The notes beneath the pieces are model-generated. The model did no database searches. It was given only the letters and a program-made list of their open reading frames with translations, and was not told where the DNA came from. From Alphaproteobacteria bacterium (GTDB taxonomy: Bacteria > Pseudomonadota > Alphaproteobacteria > Sphingomonadales > Emcibacteraceae): a stretch of 64,000 bases of DNA. The position numbers and the translations under genes are program-made. Shown here one piece after another: positions 36,081 to 43,467 of this stretch (positions are counted from its first letter, which is position 1; each line of letters starts with the position of its first letter). The stretch is taken from assembly GCA_020446675.1 (NCBI GenBank), contig JAGREE010000011.1, positions 62,001 through 126,000 on the forward strand. The letters run 5' to 3'.

Positions 36081-36307
36081 TACGCGCGGATAATCCCGAA
36101 AAGGCTGATGACGAGCCACGCCCCCTCAATCACCGCCGCGCTTAAATTAAAATCAATGCTTAAGGATATCAGGATCAGCCCCGCACCAACGGCATTCATC
36201 ACCGAATAGGATATGTGCTTAACATCAACCCGGTCAAGCTGGATGAGCGCGTAAGCAACCAAAATCAGCAGCACCCCGATCAGGCCGATAAAATCAAATA
36301 TCGTCAT
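36062..36307 (-). CDS. CBU_0592-family small membrane protein
   Basis: An 81-residue integral membrane protein with two to three helices (FIGLIGVLLILVAYALIQL, YSVMNAVGAGLILISLSI, AVIEGAWLVISLFGIIRAY) and a basic C-terminus. It resembles the CBU_0592 family of small uncharacterised membrane proteins, whose signature includes the spaced glycine/asparagine motif seen in NAVGAGLILIS. The ATG at 36307 is preferred over a TTG at 36313. The stop codon lies inside a three-fold tandem 20-bp repeat. Function unknown. The gene lies just after the histidine phosphatase, 19 bp away on the same strand. Confidence 0.8.
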   Translation of the reverse strand: MTIFDFIGLIGVLLILVAYALIQLDRVDVKHISYSVMNAVGAGLILISLSIDFNLSAAVIEGAWLVISLFGIIRAYQKRKP

Positions 36308-36332
36308 AATCAAACAGGCTCATTGCTCTGGC

Positions 36333-36824
36333 TTATTCAAAAGTCGTCACCATTTTTTCAAGCACCGGTTCCGCGTCGGTGATGGTGACCTTAAACATCT
36401 GCTCATAATCGCTTTCATCAAGCTTGGGGATACTGACCCCGCTTAAGAGCGACGCCAGGTCCGGTGTGCTTGAACTATGCGCCACGATCAGGAACACGCC
36501 TTCCTGTTCCTTTAACTGTTCGGCAAATGTGGCAAGGTCGTCTGTGCTGAACGGCTCAATCGCGACCCCCTTGGCCGCCGCTGTCACCGTCGCCGTCATG
36601 ATGGTGCGGTGGGTCATGGTTGAATAAACGCGGGCAATCGGCGTGCCGTCCAGCATCGCGGCAATATTGGCCGCGCGGCGTAACCCCTTCGCGGTTAGCA
36701 GTGGGTCATCGCCGTCCATTTTCTCCGCATGGCGGACCACATAATATGTGCTTTCAAACGCCATTGCCCCCGCGGGCATGCCCACTATGAACAGTGATAA
36801 AATTAAAAGTGTAATTTTTTTCAT
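36333..36824 (-). CDS. Exported histidine phosphatase family protein (phosphoglycerate mutase-like)
   Basis: A 163-residue histidine phosphatase with a Sec signal peptide (ends near AGAMA). The phosphorylated histidine is H32 in YVVRHAEK, and the second catalytic histidine is in FLIVAHSSSTPDLASLL (about residue 115). HRTIMTATVTA near residue 71 supplies a substrate arginine. Exported proteins with this short form include SixA-like and Ais-type phosphatases; substrate unknown. AAGGGGATG gives a good ribosome site. It probably shares a transcript with the CBU_0592-family gene downstream. Confidence 0.87.
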   Translation of the reverse strand: MKKITLLILSLFIVGMPAGAMAFESTYYVVRHAEKMDGDDPLLTAKGLRRAANIAAMLDGTPIARVYSTMTHRTIMTATVTAAAKGVAIEPFSTDDLATFAEQLKEQEGVFLIVAHSSSTPDLASLLSGVSIPKLDESDYEQMFKVTITDAEPVLEKMVTTFE

Positions 36825-36905
36825 GGAACATCCCCTTTGATTATACCATCTAATATATTTTATGCCGCAGTATAGCCGCCAACGCGCGCCGCGGCAATCG
36901 CGCTT

Positions 36906-37298
36906 TTATTCCCATTTCGCATTTTGAAGCACGACGCGGTACCCGTCCGGGTCCTCGTATGTGCGGCCCTGAACGTCCCAGTACGGGTTGAATGATTTAA
37001 CTGGGGCGTATCCCGCATTTTCCATGCGGCTTACCGCCCCTTGCCATTCGGTATGGTCAGGCAGATAAAAAATGATCAGATTGTCTTCCGTCGGTGCCTT
37101 TCCCGCCACATGGTCGTGGGACCGCGTAAATTCAAAATGATACGGCCATCCCTTTTTCCCCAGCATGATACCGTCAAAACCGTTATGACCTAAAAAGCGG
37201 TCAATAATTTCAAATCCCAGCCCGTTCCGGTAAAAACACACCAGCGCCTCCAGATCATCACTCGGCCTGGCCACCCTTAATATCGGTGGATTTGTCAT
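36906..37298 (-). CDS. VOC family protein (glyoxalase/bleomycin-resistance fold)
   Basis: A 130-residue vicinal-oxygen-chelate domain protein with the two beta-alpha-beta3 modules. The opening PILRVARPSDDLEALVCFYRNGLGFEIIDRF and the closing TYEDPDGYRVVLQNAKWE are typical. Likely metal ligands include the His in WPYHFEFTRSH and the Asp/Glu in EDPDGY. Its ATG overlaps the stop of a 37-codon signal-peptide ORF upstream (TAATG), so translation may be coupled. Function in metabolism is not evident. Confidence 0.9.
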   Translation of the reverse strand: MTNPPILRVARPSDDLEALVCFYRNGLGFEIIDRFLGHNGFDGIMLGKKGWPYHFEFTRSHDHVAGKAPTEDNLIIFYLPDHTEWQGAVSRMENAGYAPVKSFNPYWDVQGRTYEDPDGYRVVLQNAKWE

Positions 37299-37411
37299 TA
37301 TATTATACTCGTCATAGTATCATTCACCATTTGCGCATTCACCGTGGTTATAAAACTCATGAAAACAGCCAGCATAATAAGGGGAATTTTAATCATTACC
37401 AGTTTTTTCAT
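37298..37411 (-). CDS. 37-residue ORF encoding little more than a signal peptide
   Basis: A short frame with a very good ribosome site (AAGGGGAGGTTAC before the ATG at 37411). The product begins MKKLVMIKIPLIMLAVFMS, a near-perfect Sec signal peptide, continues to a plausible cleavage site after TTVNA, and ends ten residues later. The stop overlaps the VOC gene start (TAATG). It may be a genuine leader/small secreted peptide or the stub of a secreted gene whose body has been lost. It lies next to the AT-rich insertion. Confidence 0.55.
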   Translation of the reverse strand: MKKLVMIKIPLIMLAVFMSFITTVNAQMVNDTMTSII

Positions 37412-37593
37412 GTAACCTCCCCTTAGATTATGTCACCCTGATTTTTAACCTATATTGAAATGTTGAACTAACCAAAAAAGTCATATGTTGATAAAATTCT
37501 TAATACAATATATTCTAGAATTTAATATAATATTATACAACTTTTCTAATTAACGTTTTGGTTGTAGGATATGGTAATGTCTGGGGATTATTT

Positions 37594-39663
37594 ATGACAT
37601 ACAAGCCAAAAATTAAACAAAGCCTAACTGGAAGAGTTAGGAATTTTAACTTACCTCCCACCGCAGAGAACTGCCTAATGCCAGTATATGAGGCAATTAG
37701 CAATGCTTTATACGCTATTCAGCATAAGTATCCAGATAATTGGGCAGATACAGGAGTAATAGAAGTTGAAGTATTAAGAAAAGTTGAGAAAGATAATGGA
37801 AATTCTTCAGCTATTAATCCCGTAATAGGTTTTGTAGTTTCCGATAATGGGGTTGGGTTGGAAGACGATCTATTTGATTGTTTTCAAGAATTGGACACAG
37901 AGTATCGTGCAGATAAGAACGGTAGAGGAATTGGAAGGTTATCATGGCTAAAAGTTTTTAAAAATGTAAGCCTCGTATCTATTTTTACTCGTGGATCAAA
38001 AAAAATACAAAGGTCCTTTACGTTCCAACTTTCTAATAAAACGCCCTTTAAAAATTATGAGGAAGAGATTCAAAAGGATCTTGCTAAAACGGGGACAATT
38101 GTTCACCTGAATAATTATATTGATATATATTTCACTAAATCACCAATCAAACAAAAAGATATTCAGAATAAATTGATATCTCACTTTATTTCAATATTTG
38201 CTCAACCTAAACGGTTGCGTATTAATTTAATTGATGAAGGTAAGGTAGAAAATCTTTCGGACTTATTTTTTAGGTCAATTGTAGGGAACAAAAAAATCGA
38301 AGAGATTTATATAACAGAAGATAAAATTGGTATAATTGAACATATGTTATTGCCAAAGAATATAGCCCCTATTGGTAATTCGATAATCTATTGTGCGGCA
38401 GAGAGGTCGGTTATCACTACATCAATAGATGAAGTGATAGGTATGAAGCATTTGTCTGATAATGATCATGGAAGTTTGATATACATCGGTCTAATTTCAG
38501 GCGAAGTTTTCGATGATGCGCTAAATCACGAGCGTACTTCATTTGATTTTGGTGACATTAATTTTGAGGAAGTAAATAAAATTTTTGTAAACAAATCGAA
38601 AGAGTATTTGGAACCATACTTAAGTGCGAGACGTACAGCTAATAAAATGTTGTTTGAAAGTGTAGTATCTGAAAACCCGATGTATTTATCGGTAGTTGAA
38701 GATGTTGATAAATATATTGAACAAATGCCTCTTAATTGGGACGAAACAAAGCTTGTGCAAGATGTTGCTGTAAAGAGATATAGAGCCAAGAAAAGACTAA
38801 CGAAACAAATAGAAAAATTAGATGAGAATGTAAATAAATTTTCAGATGAAGAATATTTAAGTGAAACTAAAAAAATTATTAAAAATCTTAGTGACACTGA
38901 GAAAAGTTCACTAGCTCAATATGTTGTGGAAAGAAGACTGGTAATAAATTTATTAAAACAGAGAAGAAAAATAGCTTTTGATTCTGGTAAACATAATTAC
39001 GAAGAATCTGTACATGAAGTCATATGTCCTTTAGGGGTCACAAACGATGTGATTGACTATGATGACCATAATTTGTGGTTGATTGATGATAGATTAGCTT
39101 ACTACTCGTTTGTAGCATCTGATAGGCCTATAAGTAGTTTTTCAAGCGATACATCTACGCCAACAGAGGAAGAATTAAATCATCGTGAAGAGCTTGGTGA
39201 AATAAAAGCATATAGCGACACCGGCGAACCCGATCTTTTTATTTATAAATACCCACTTCTTTTTAGAAGAAAAAATACAAACGATTCAGTTACGATAGTA
39301 GAGTTTAAAGCCCCTGGGAAAATTAAGTATTCTGGTGCTGTAGGGGATAATCCAATTATGCAAATTAGAAAGTACATTATAACTTTGAGAAAAAGGAGTT
39401 GTTATGATGTAGATGGAAATAAAATTGCGGATATTACAGAAAGAACCCCATTTATTTGTTTCTTAATAGCTGAGTCATCTCCACAGTTAGACAACTTGCT
39501 GAATGCTTCAGGAATAACACAAAGTACTATAGAGGGATATGGCCGGTATGGGTTTTTTAAAGATTTAAATGCTTATTTTGAATTTATTCCATATGATCAG
39601 GTAATAAGGAATGCCGAATTACGAAATGAAGCTTTTTTTAAAAAGTTAGGTCTTTCAATTTAG
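37594..39663 (+). CDS. GHKL (Hsp90-like) ATPase fused to a PD-(D/E)XK nuclease-like domain; candidate defence protein
   Basis: A 689-residue two-domain protein in DNA far richer in A+T than its neighbours. Residues about 20-250 form a GHKL ATPase: N-box YEAISNALYAI (Glu33, Asn37), G1 box SDNGVGLED (Asp84, Gly88) and G2 box NGRGIGRLSW (Gly110-Gly114). A charged helical, probably coiled-coil linker (about 345-460) follows. The C-terminal third has the pattern of a PD-(D/E)XK nuclease: EPDLF (Asp547), IVEFKAP (Glu570, Lys572) and NPIMQIRKYI (a Q-x3-Y type helix). NLWLIDDRLAYYSF (about 493-506) is another conserved-looking segment. There is no His-kinase phosphoacceptor domain and no partner gene on the same strand. 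Start 37594 has GGGGA seven bases upstream; the frame extends to a TTG at 37558. The overall reading is an ATP-gated nuclease, plausibly anti-phage; no activity is shown by sequence. Confidence 0.78.
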   Translation: MTYKPKIKQSLTGRVRNFNLPPTAENCLMPVYEAISNALYAIQHKYPDNWADTGVIEVEVLRKVEKDNGNSSAINPVIGFVVSDNGVGLEDDLFDCFQELDTEYRADKNGRGIGRLSWLKVFKNVSLVSIFTRGSKKIQRSFTFQLSNKTPFKNYEEEIQKDLAKTGTIVHLNNYIDIYFTKSPIKQKDIQNKLISHFISIFAQPKRLRINLIDEGKVENLSDLFFRSIVGNKKIEEIYITEDKIGIIEHMLLPKNIAPIGNSIIYCAAERSVITTSIDEVIGMKHLSDNDHGSLIYIGLISGEVFDDALNHERTSFDFGDINFEEVNKIFVNKSKEYLEPYLSARRTANKMLFESVVSENPMYLSVVEDVDKYIEQMPLNWDETKLVQDVAVKRYRAKKRLTKQIEKLDENVNKFSDEEYLSETKKIIKNLSDTEKSSLAQYVVERRLVINLLKQRRKIAFDSGKHNYEESVHEVICPLGVTNDVIDYDDHNLWLIDDRLAYYSFVASDRPISSFSSDTSTPTEEELNHREELGEIKAYSDTGEPDLFIYKYPLLFRRKNTNDSVTIVEFKAPGKIKYSGAVGDNPIMQIRKYIITLRKRSCYDVDGNKIADITERTPFICFLIAESSPQLDNLLNASGITQSTIEGYGRYGFFKDLNAYFEFIPYDQVIRNAELRNEAFFKKLGLSI

Positions 39664-39803
39664 TTATCATTTAAGAATCCTATTATTTTTCTCGCCAAAC
39701 ATTTTTTATTTCTTTGAGACTACTTTAACAGATAAGCAAGTCTGACTTAATCATTGTTATATGAATCTATAGCGATTTTGATTTTTAAAAGATTATTTTC
39801 CTC

Positions 39804-41072
39804 CTACCCCACCATTTTCATCGCATTTTCAAGATCAGTGATTAAATCCTCGACATTTTCAATGCCGACCGACAGGCGGATGATGCTGTCGGTGATGCCG
39901 GCTTTTTCGCGGTCTTCCTTCGGGGTGGCGGCGTGGGTCATGCTCGCCGGATGCTGGATCAGGCTATCGACATTGCCGAGCGACACGGCAAGGGTCGGGA
40001 TGGTGACTGCATTGGCGAAGGCCTTGCCATTTTCAGCACCGCCCTGTTCCCCGTCGATCAATTCAAAGCTCAGCATGCCGCCGTATCCGTTCATCATCTG
40101 TTTTGTCGCAAGCGCATGATAAGGGTTATTTTTTAGCCCCGGATAATAAACATGTTTCACTTTCGGCTCACGTTCCAGCCATTCGGCAATAGCCTGCGCG
40201 TTTTTGGCATGGCGCTGCATACGAATTTCAAATGTTTTAAGGCCGTTATTAATCAGCCAGGTGTCCTTGGGGCTGGGGGCGACCCCCAGCATTTTATAAG
40301 TGAGCCCGACGCCTTTACCGCCCGGGTGCATATAATCCAGATGGGTGCTGACGATGGCGCCGCCGATCACCTGACCATGGCCGCTGATATATTTTGATGT
40401 GCTGTGGACCACCACATCACAGCCAAGGGTCAGCGGCCGTTGATGATAGGGTGTGGCAAAGGTGTTATCGACCATCACCCACATGTCGTGTTGGTGCGCC
40501 GCTTTCACCAACCTGTTCAGGTCAATAACCTCAAGGTTCGGGTTTGACGGTGTTTCCACAAACACCAGTTTCGCGTCCGGATTGGCGGCGATCACCGCAT
40601 CCATGCTGTCCGGGTCGGTCGCCTGTTGCCAGATCACGGTAATGCCAAGGCGCGGGGCCAGTTCATTAAAAAATTTGAATGTGTTGCCGTAAAGGCCCAT
40701 TTGCACAATCGCCTTGTCCCCGGCGCCGATCCGCGCCAGCACTGCCGCCGATGTCGCGCCCATGCCCGATGATGTGACCTTGCCCATGACAAGTTCATTT
40801 GGCGCCTTATCCGGGTTGGCACGGATCAGGTCGATCCCCTCCATATAGGCGATTTTGTTGGCCAGATGGTCCATATTCGGGTTGTGGGTGCGGGTGTAGG
40901 CATATCCCTTTTTCCGGCCGGCGAAGATATCGGCCCCTTCGTCAACATTTTCAAAGCCGAATGTTGATGTCTGGTATATGGGCATGACATGCGAATGTTT
41001 ATCGTGTGATCCTTCGCCCACATGGTTGACCACGGTGCCCATGCCGTGTTCGGGCTTTACTTTGTCTTTCAT
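39804..41072 (-). CDS. Cys/Met metabolism PLP-dependent enzyme (methionine gamma-lyase / cystathionine gamma-synthase-like)
   Basis: A 422-residue PLP enzyme of the Cys/Met family. The PLP lysine is in VHSTSKYISGHGQVIGG (Schiff base in STSKY) and the phosphate/pyridine residues are in SGMGATSAA and MVDNTFATPY. YTRTHNPNMDHL (about residues 58-69) gives the neighbouring-subunit tyrosine/arginine. Whether it cleaves methionine, makes cystathionine or uses O-acetylhomoserine plus methanethiol cannot be decided from sequence. It is last in a leftward group with MTA phosphorylase and a rhodanese-MtnA fusion, so use of methanethiol from MTA recycling is a likely role. Ribosome site AAGGATAAAAATA. 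Confidence 0.88.
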   Translation of the reverse strand: MKDKVKPEHGMGTVVNHVGEGSHDKHSHVMPIYQTSTFGFENVDEGADIFAGRKKGYAYTRTHNPNMDHLANKIAYMEGIDLIRANPDKAPNELVMGKVTSSGMGATSAAVLARIGAGDKAIVQMGLYGNTFKFFNELAPRLGITVIWQQATDPDSMDAVIAANPDAKLVFVETPSNPNLEVIDLNRLVKAAHQHDMWVMVDNTFATPYHQRPLTLGCDVVVHSTSKYISGHGQVIGGAIVSTHLDYMHPGGKGVGLTYKMLGVAPSPKDTWLINNGLKTFEIRMQRHAKNAQAIAEWLEREPKVKHVYYPGLKNNPYHALATKQMMNGYGGMLSFELIDGEQGGAENGKAFANAVTIPTLAVSLGNVDSLIQHPASMTHAATPKEDREKAGITDSIIRLSVGIENVEDLITDLENAMKMVG

Positions 41073-41129
41073 TTATTTTTATCCTTAAGCATCTGACATA
41101 ACACTGTTATTTTAAATTTATAATAAAAC

Positions 41130-41160
41130 CGGTTTATAACAAATCGGTTCATAACAAAAT
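41130..41160. repeat. Tandem 15/16-bp duplication of the 3' end of the MTA phosphorylase gene
   Basis: CGGTTTATAACAAAT (41130-41144) and CGGTTCATAACAAAAT (41145-41160) are adjacent near-copies. The right copy contains the terminal codons and stop (TGA) of the minus-strand gene; read on from it, the left copy supplies an in-frame TAA four codons later. So the gene carries a duplicated end with tandem in-frame stops. Confidence 0.75.
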
Positions 41161-41901
41161 CGGGACCTGGCATTCCTCGTCCGTGGTTTCCTTCAGCACA
41201 TCAAGCATGAGGGCGATCATTTTGGCGCGGACCTCGTCAATATTGCCTTCATGGATGGTGATATTTTCCTCTAGCCCCGCGGCAAGGTTTATGGGCAGCG
41301 CGACAGCACCGAAGCTCATCCCCAGTTCCCCGGCCAGATACACTTCCGGGCAGGCGGTCATACCGACCACATCTCCGCCGAGCATCTGATACATTTTAAT
41401 TTCCGCCGGGCTTTCAAAGCGCGGGCCGTTGGTCGCCACGTATGTCGCCCCGTCATGAACATTGATGCCGTGCCGGAGGGCCAGTTCAATTGTTTTGGCG
41501 CTTAAGGTGGGGCAGAATGGCTTGCTCATTTCCACGTGGCCGATGCCGCGCTCGATTTCATCAAAAAAGCTGAACGCGCGCCCCGATGTAAAATCAAGAA
41601 AATCGCGTAAAACCGCAAGCTCCAGCACCGGATAGCCGCGGCTGATGGCGCCGACCGCATATGTCGCCATAATCCTGCTGACGCCAAGATCCTTAAGCGC
41701 GCGGATATTGGCGCGGTAATTCACTTTATGGGGCGGGGTTGTATGCTTGACCCCGTGCCGGGTCAGGAACACCACATCCTTATATTCGCCCTTGCCTAAA
41801 TAGACCATGGCCTCGCCATAAATATTGCGGATATGTTTTTCCTCCACCTCAATCCCGGGAAGGTTATAAATTCCGGTGCCGCCGATTATTGCCACTGTCA
41901 T
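41149..41901 (-). CDS. mtnP: S-methyl-5'-thioadenosine (or thioinosine) phosphorylase
   Basis: A 250-residue purine-nucleoside phosphorylase-fold enzyme that cleaves 5'-methylthioadenosine, the by-product of polyamine and autoinducer synthesis, to adenine and methylthioribose-1-phosphate. Motifs visible: IIGGTGIYNLPG (phosphate loop), RHGVKHTTPPHKVNYRANI and NGPRFESPAEIKM, GMTACPEVYLA. Distinguishing MTAP from MTI phosphorylase by eye is not safe. It lies 37 bp after the rhodanese-MtnA fusion gene, whose isomerase-like domain would act on its product. Ribosome site GGAAGAG. Confidence 0.9.
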   Translation of the reverse strand: MTVAIIGGTGIYNLPGIEVEEKHIRNIYGEAMVYLGKGEYKDVVFLTRHGVKHTTPPHKVNYRANIRALKDLGVSRIMATYAVGAISRGYPVLELAVLRDFLDFTSGRAFSFFDEIERGIGHVEMSKPFCPTLSAKTIELALRHGINVHDGATYVATNGPRFESPAEIKMYQMLGGDVVGMTACPEVYLAGELGMSFGAVALPINLAAGLEENITIHEGNIDEVRAKMIALMLDVLKETTDEECQVPILL

Positions 41902-41938
41902 GGGGTCTCTTCCTTTTTTATTTTCTCTTTTTTTCTTT

Positions 41939-43354
41939 TTACCATGTTTTATAATTCTTAAGCGTATAGGGGCTTAGAACCCCGAGGACCGTGACCACGC
42001 CGGCCACATATTTGGGCGGGGTGATATCGAATGTCGGGTAGCGGGCGCCGATCACGTCAATGGTGGTGGGCTGGCCCAGCGCCTGTCTTATTTCGGCGGG
42101 GTCGCGTTCCTCAATCACGATGTCAGATGCGGTTTTTTTATTATCGTCCCGCCCCCAGGCAAACGCGAAATAGGGGATATCATGGGCGTGGGCGCTGATC
42201 GCGTTTTGGTAGGTGCCGATTTTATTGCACACATGCCCGTCAACGGTGATCAGGTCGGCGGCGGTGATATATTTCTGGATATTGCCCTCGCTCATGATAT
42301 GGGCGGGCATATTGTCGGTGATCAGGTTGACATCAATTCCTAACTCATGAATGGACGGGGCGGTGAGCTTCGCGCCCTGAAGGTATGGTCTCGTCTCCGG
42401 CGCGTAACAGGTCAGCTTCTTGCCGTCCCGCGCCGCAAGGGCGAGGGAAAGCAAAAACCCCGCTTCGCCAAAACACATGGTCAGGATCCCATCCCCATCC
42501 TCGATCAGGTCGGCCATGGCCCGCGCCCGCAGCGCATAATTATCATAAATTGTATTTTTTATCGCCTCGATCCGGTTTTTGATGGCGTCGTCCACGCTTG
42601 TGCCCTGGGCTTCGGCTAAGTCGGCCGCCTCCAGCACCTCATCAAGGCGGAGGCTCATCGCCGTGTTGGTCGGGCGGGTGGCGACCAGCGTGTCGCGCGC
42701 CGCCTTTAACGCCGCCGGCCCATCATTGGCGACAATCCTCATCGCATTGACCGCCGCCATCCATGGGCCGCTTCCTTGGGTCACCATATCCTTTATCGCC
42801 TGCGCCACTTCATCAACGCTTTCGCAGGTGACATAGTCTTTTTTAAACGGGTACTGACGTCGGTCGCCGATCCGCACTTTGCCATTTTCAAACCGGGCAA
42901 TATTTTCAGGGTTCACGACAAAGGGCAGCAGCGCGTAAATCCCTTCCTTCTCCGCCGGGGATTTGCCGGATGGTTTTTCCGTGATTTGGCCCTTTTCGGC
43001 CGCCCATTTGGTAAAGCCGCCCTCGATATGGCAGACATTTTTAAGCCCCACATCCTGCGCCGCGTGGGTGGCCAGCGCGCTGCGCCATCCCTTGTTACAG
43101 TAAAAGACAAATTTATGATCGCTCTCAAATATCTTTTTATAATAGGGGCTATTCGGGTCAACCCAGAATTCGGTCATGCCGCGCGGCATATGAAACGCGC
43201 CGGGGATCATCCCCTCCGCGCCGATTTCCCGGATATCGCGCAGGTCGACAAAGGTCACCTTCGGGTCATCAAGCGCCAGTTTTGCCGCCTCCACGCTGAT
43301 GGTTTCAATATGTTTGTTGGCGTGGTCCACCAACTCCTTGCTTGTTTTTGCCAT
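41939..43354 (-). CDS. Rhodanese - MtnA-like (methylthioribose-1-phosphate isomerase) fusion protein
   Basis: A 471-residue two-domain protein. Residues about 15-125 form a rhodanese domain with active loop CNKGWRS (Cys86) and the structural motif DLRDIREIGAEGMIPGAFHMPRG. Residues about 160-460 match the MtnA/eIF2B-alpha-like isomerase fold: TRPTNTAMSL (227-236), a Cys in ILTMCFGEAG (C294, the catalytic Cys position), APETRPYLQGAKLTA (318-332), AADLIT (Asp367, the catalytic Asp position) and NKIGTY (377-382). The usual RGAPAIG substrate loop is replaced by QGSGPWMA (193-200), so substrate or chemistry may differ. The gene heads a leftward operon with MTA phosphorylase and a Cys/Met PLP enzyme. 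A rhodanese with MtnA suggests sulfur transfer coupled to methylthioribose breakdown; this is inference. Confidence 0.82.
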   Translation of the reverse strand: MAKTSKELVDHANKHIETISVEAAKLALDDPKVTFVDLRDIREIGAEGMIPGAFHMPRGMTEFWVDPNSPYYKKIFESDHKFVFYCNKGWRSALATHAAQDVGLKNVCHIEGGFTKWAAEKGQITEKPSGKSPAEKEGIYALLPFVVNPENIARFENGKVRIGDRRQYPFKKDYVTCESVDEVAQAIKDMVTQGSGPWMAAVNAMRIVANDGPAALKAARDTLVATRPTNTAMSLRLDEVLEAADLAEAQGTSVDDAIKNRIEAIKNTIYDNYALRARAMADLIEDGDGILTMCFGEAGFLLSLALAARDGKKLTCYAPETRPYLQGAKLTAPSIHELGIDVNLITDNMPAHIMSEGNIQKYITAADLITVDGHVCNKIGTYQNAISAHAHDIPYFAFAWGRDDNKKTASDIVIEERDPAEIRQALGQPTTIDVIGARYPTFDITPPKYVAGVVTVLGVLSPYTLKNYKTW

Positions 43355-43467
43355 TTTCTTTGTCTTATCTTGTTATGTCGTTTAGCCCGCAAAAAACTTT
43401 TGGGAAATTGAATATTTTACTATATGGTTTTAGCCGTCATTAGAAAACAAAATTATGGGACTTATGG

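Noticed and set aside
37594-39663. Classical histidine kinase or MutL
   Set aside because: GHKL boxes are present, but there is no HisKA phosphoacceptor domain, receiver or MutL C-terminal endonuclease motif; the C-terminus has a PD-(D/E)XK pattern instead.
37412-39803. Prophage, integron or IS element around the AT-rich gene
   Set aside because: I found no integrase, transposase or clear direct repeats at the flanks; only base composition points to transfer.
42776-43411. 211-codon open frame on the plus strand
   Set aside because: Antisense to the rhodanese-MtnA fusion gene; its composition mirrors the real gene and shows no protein family features.
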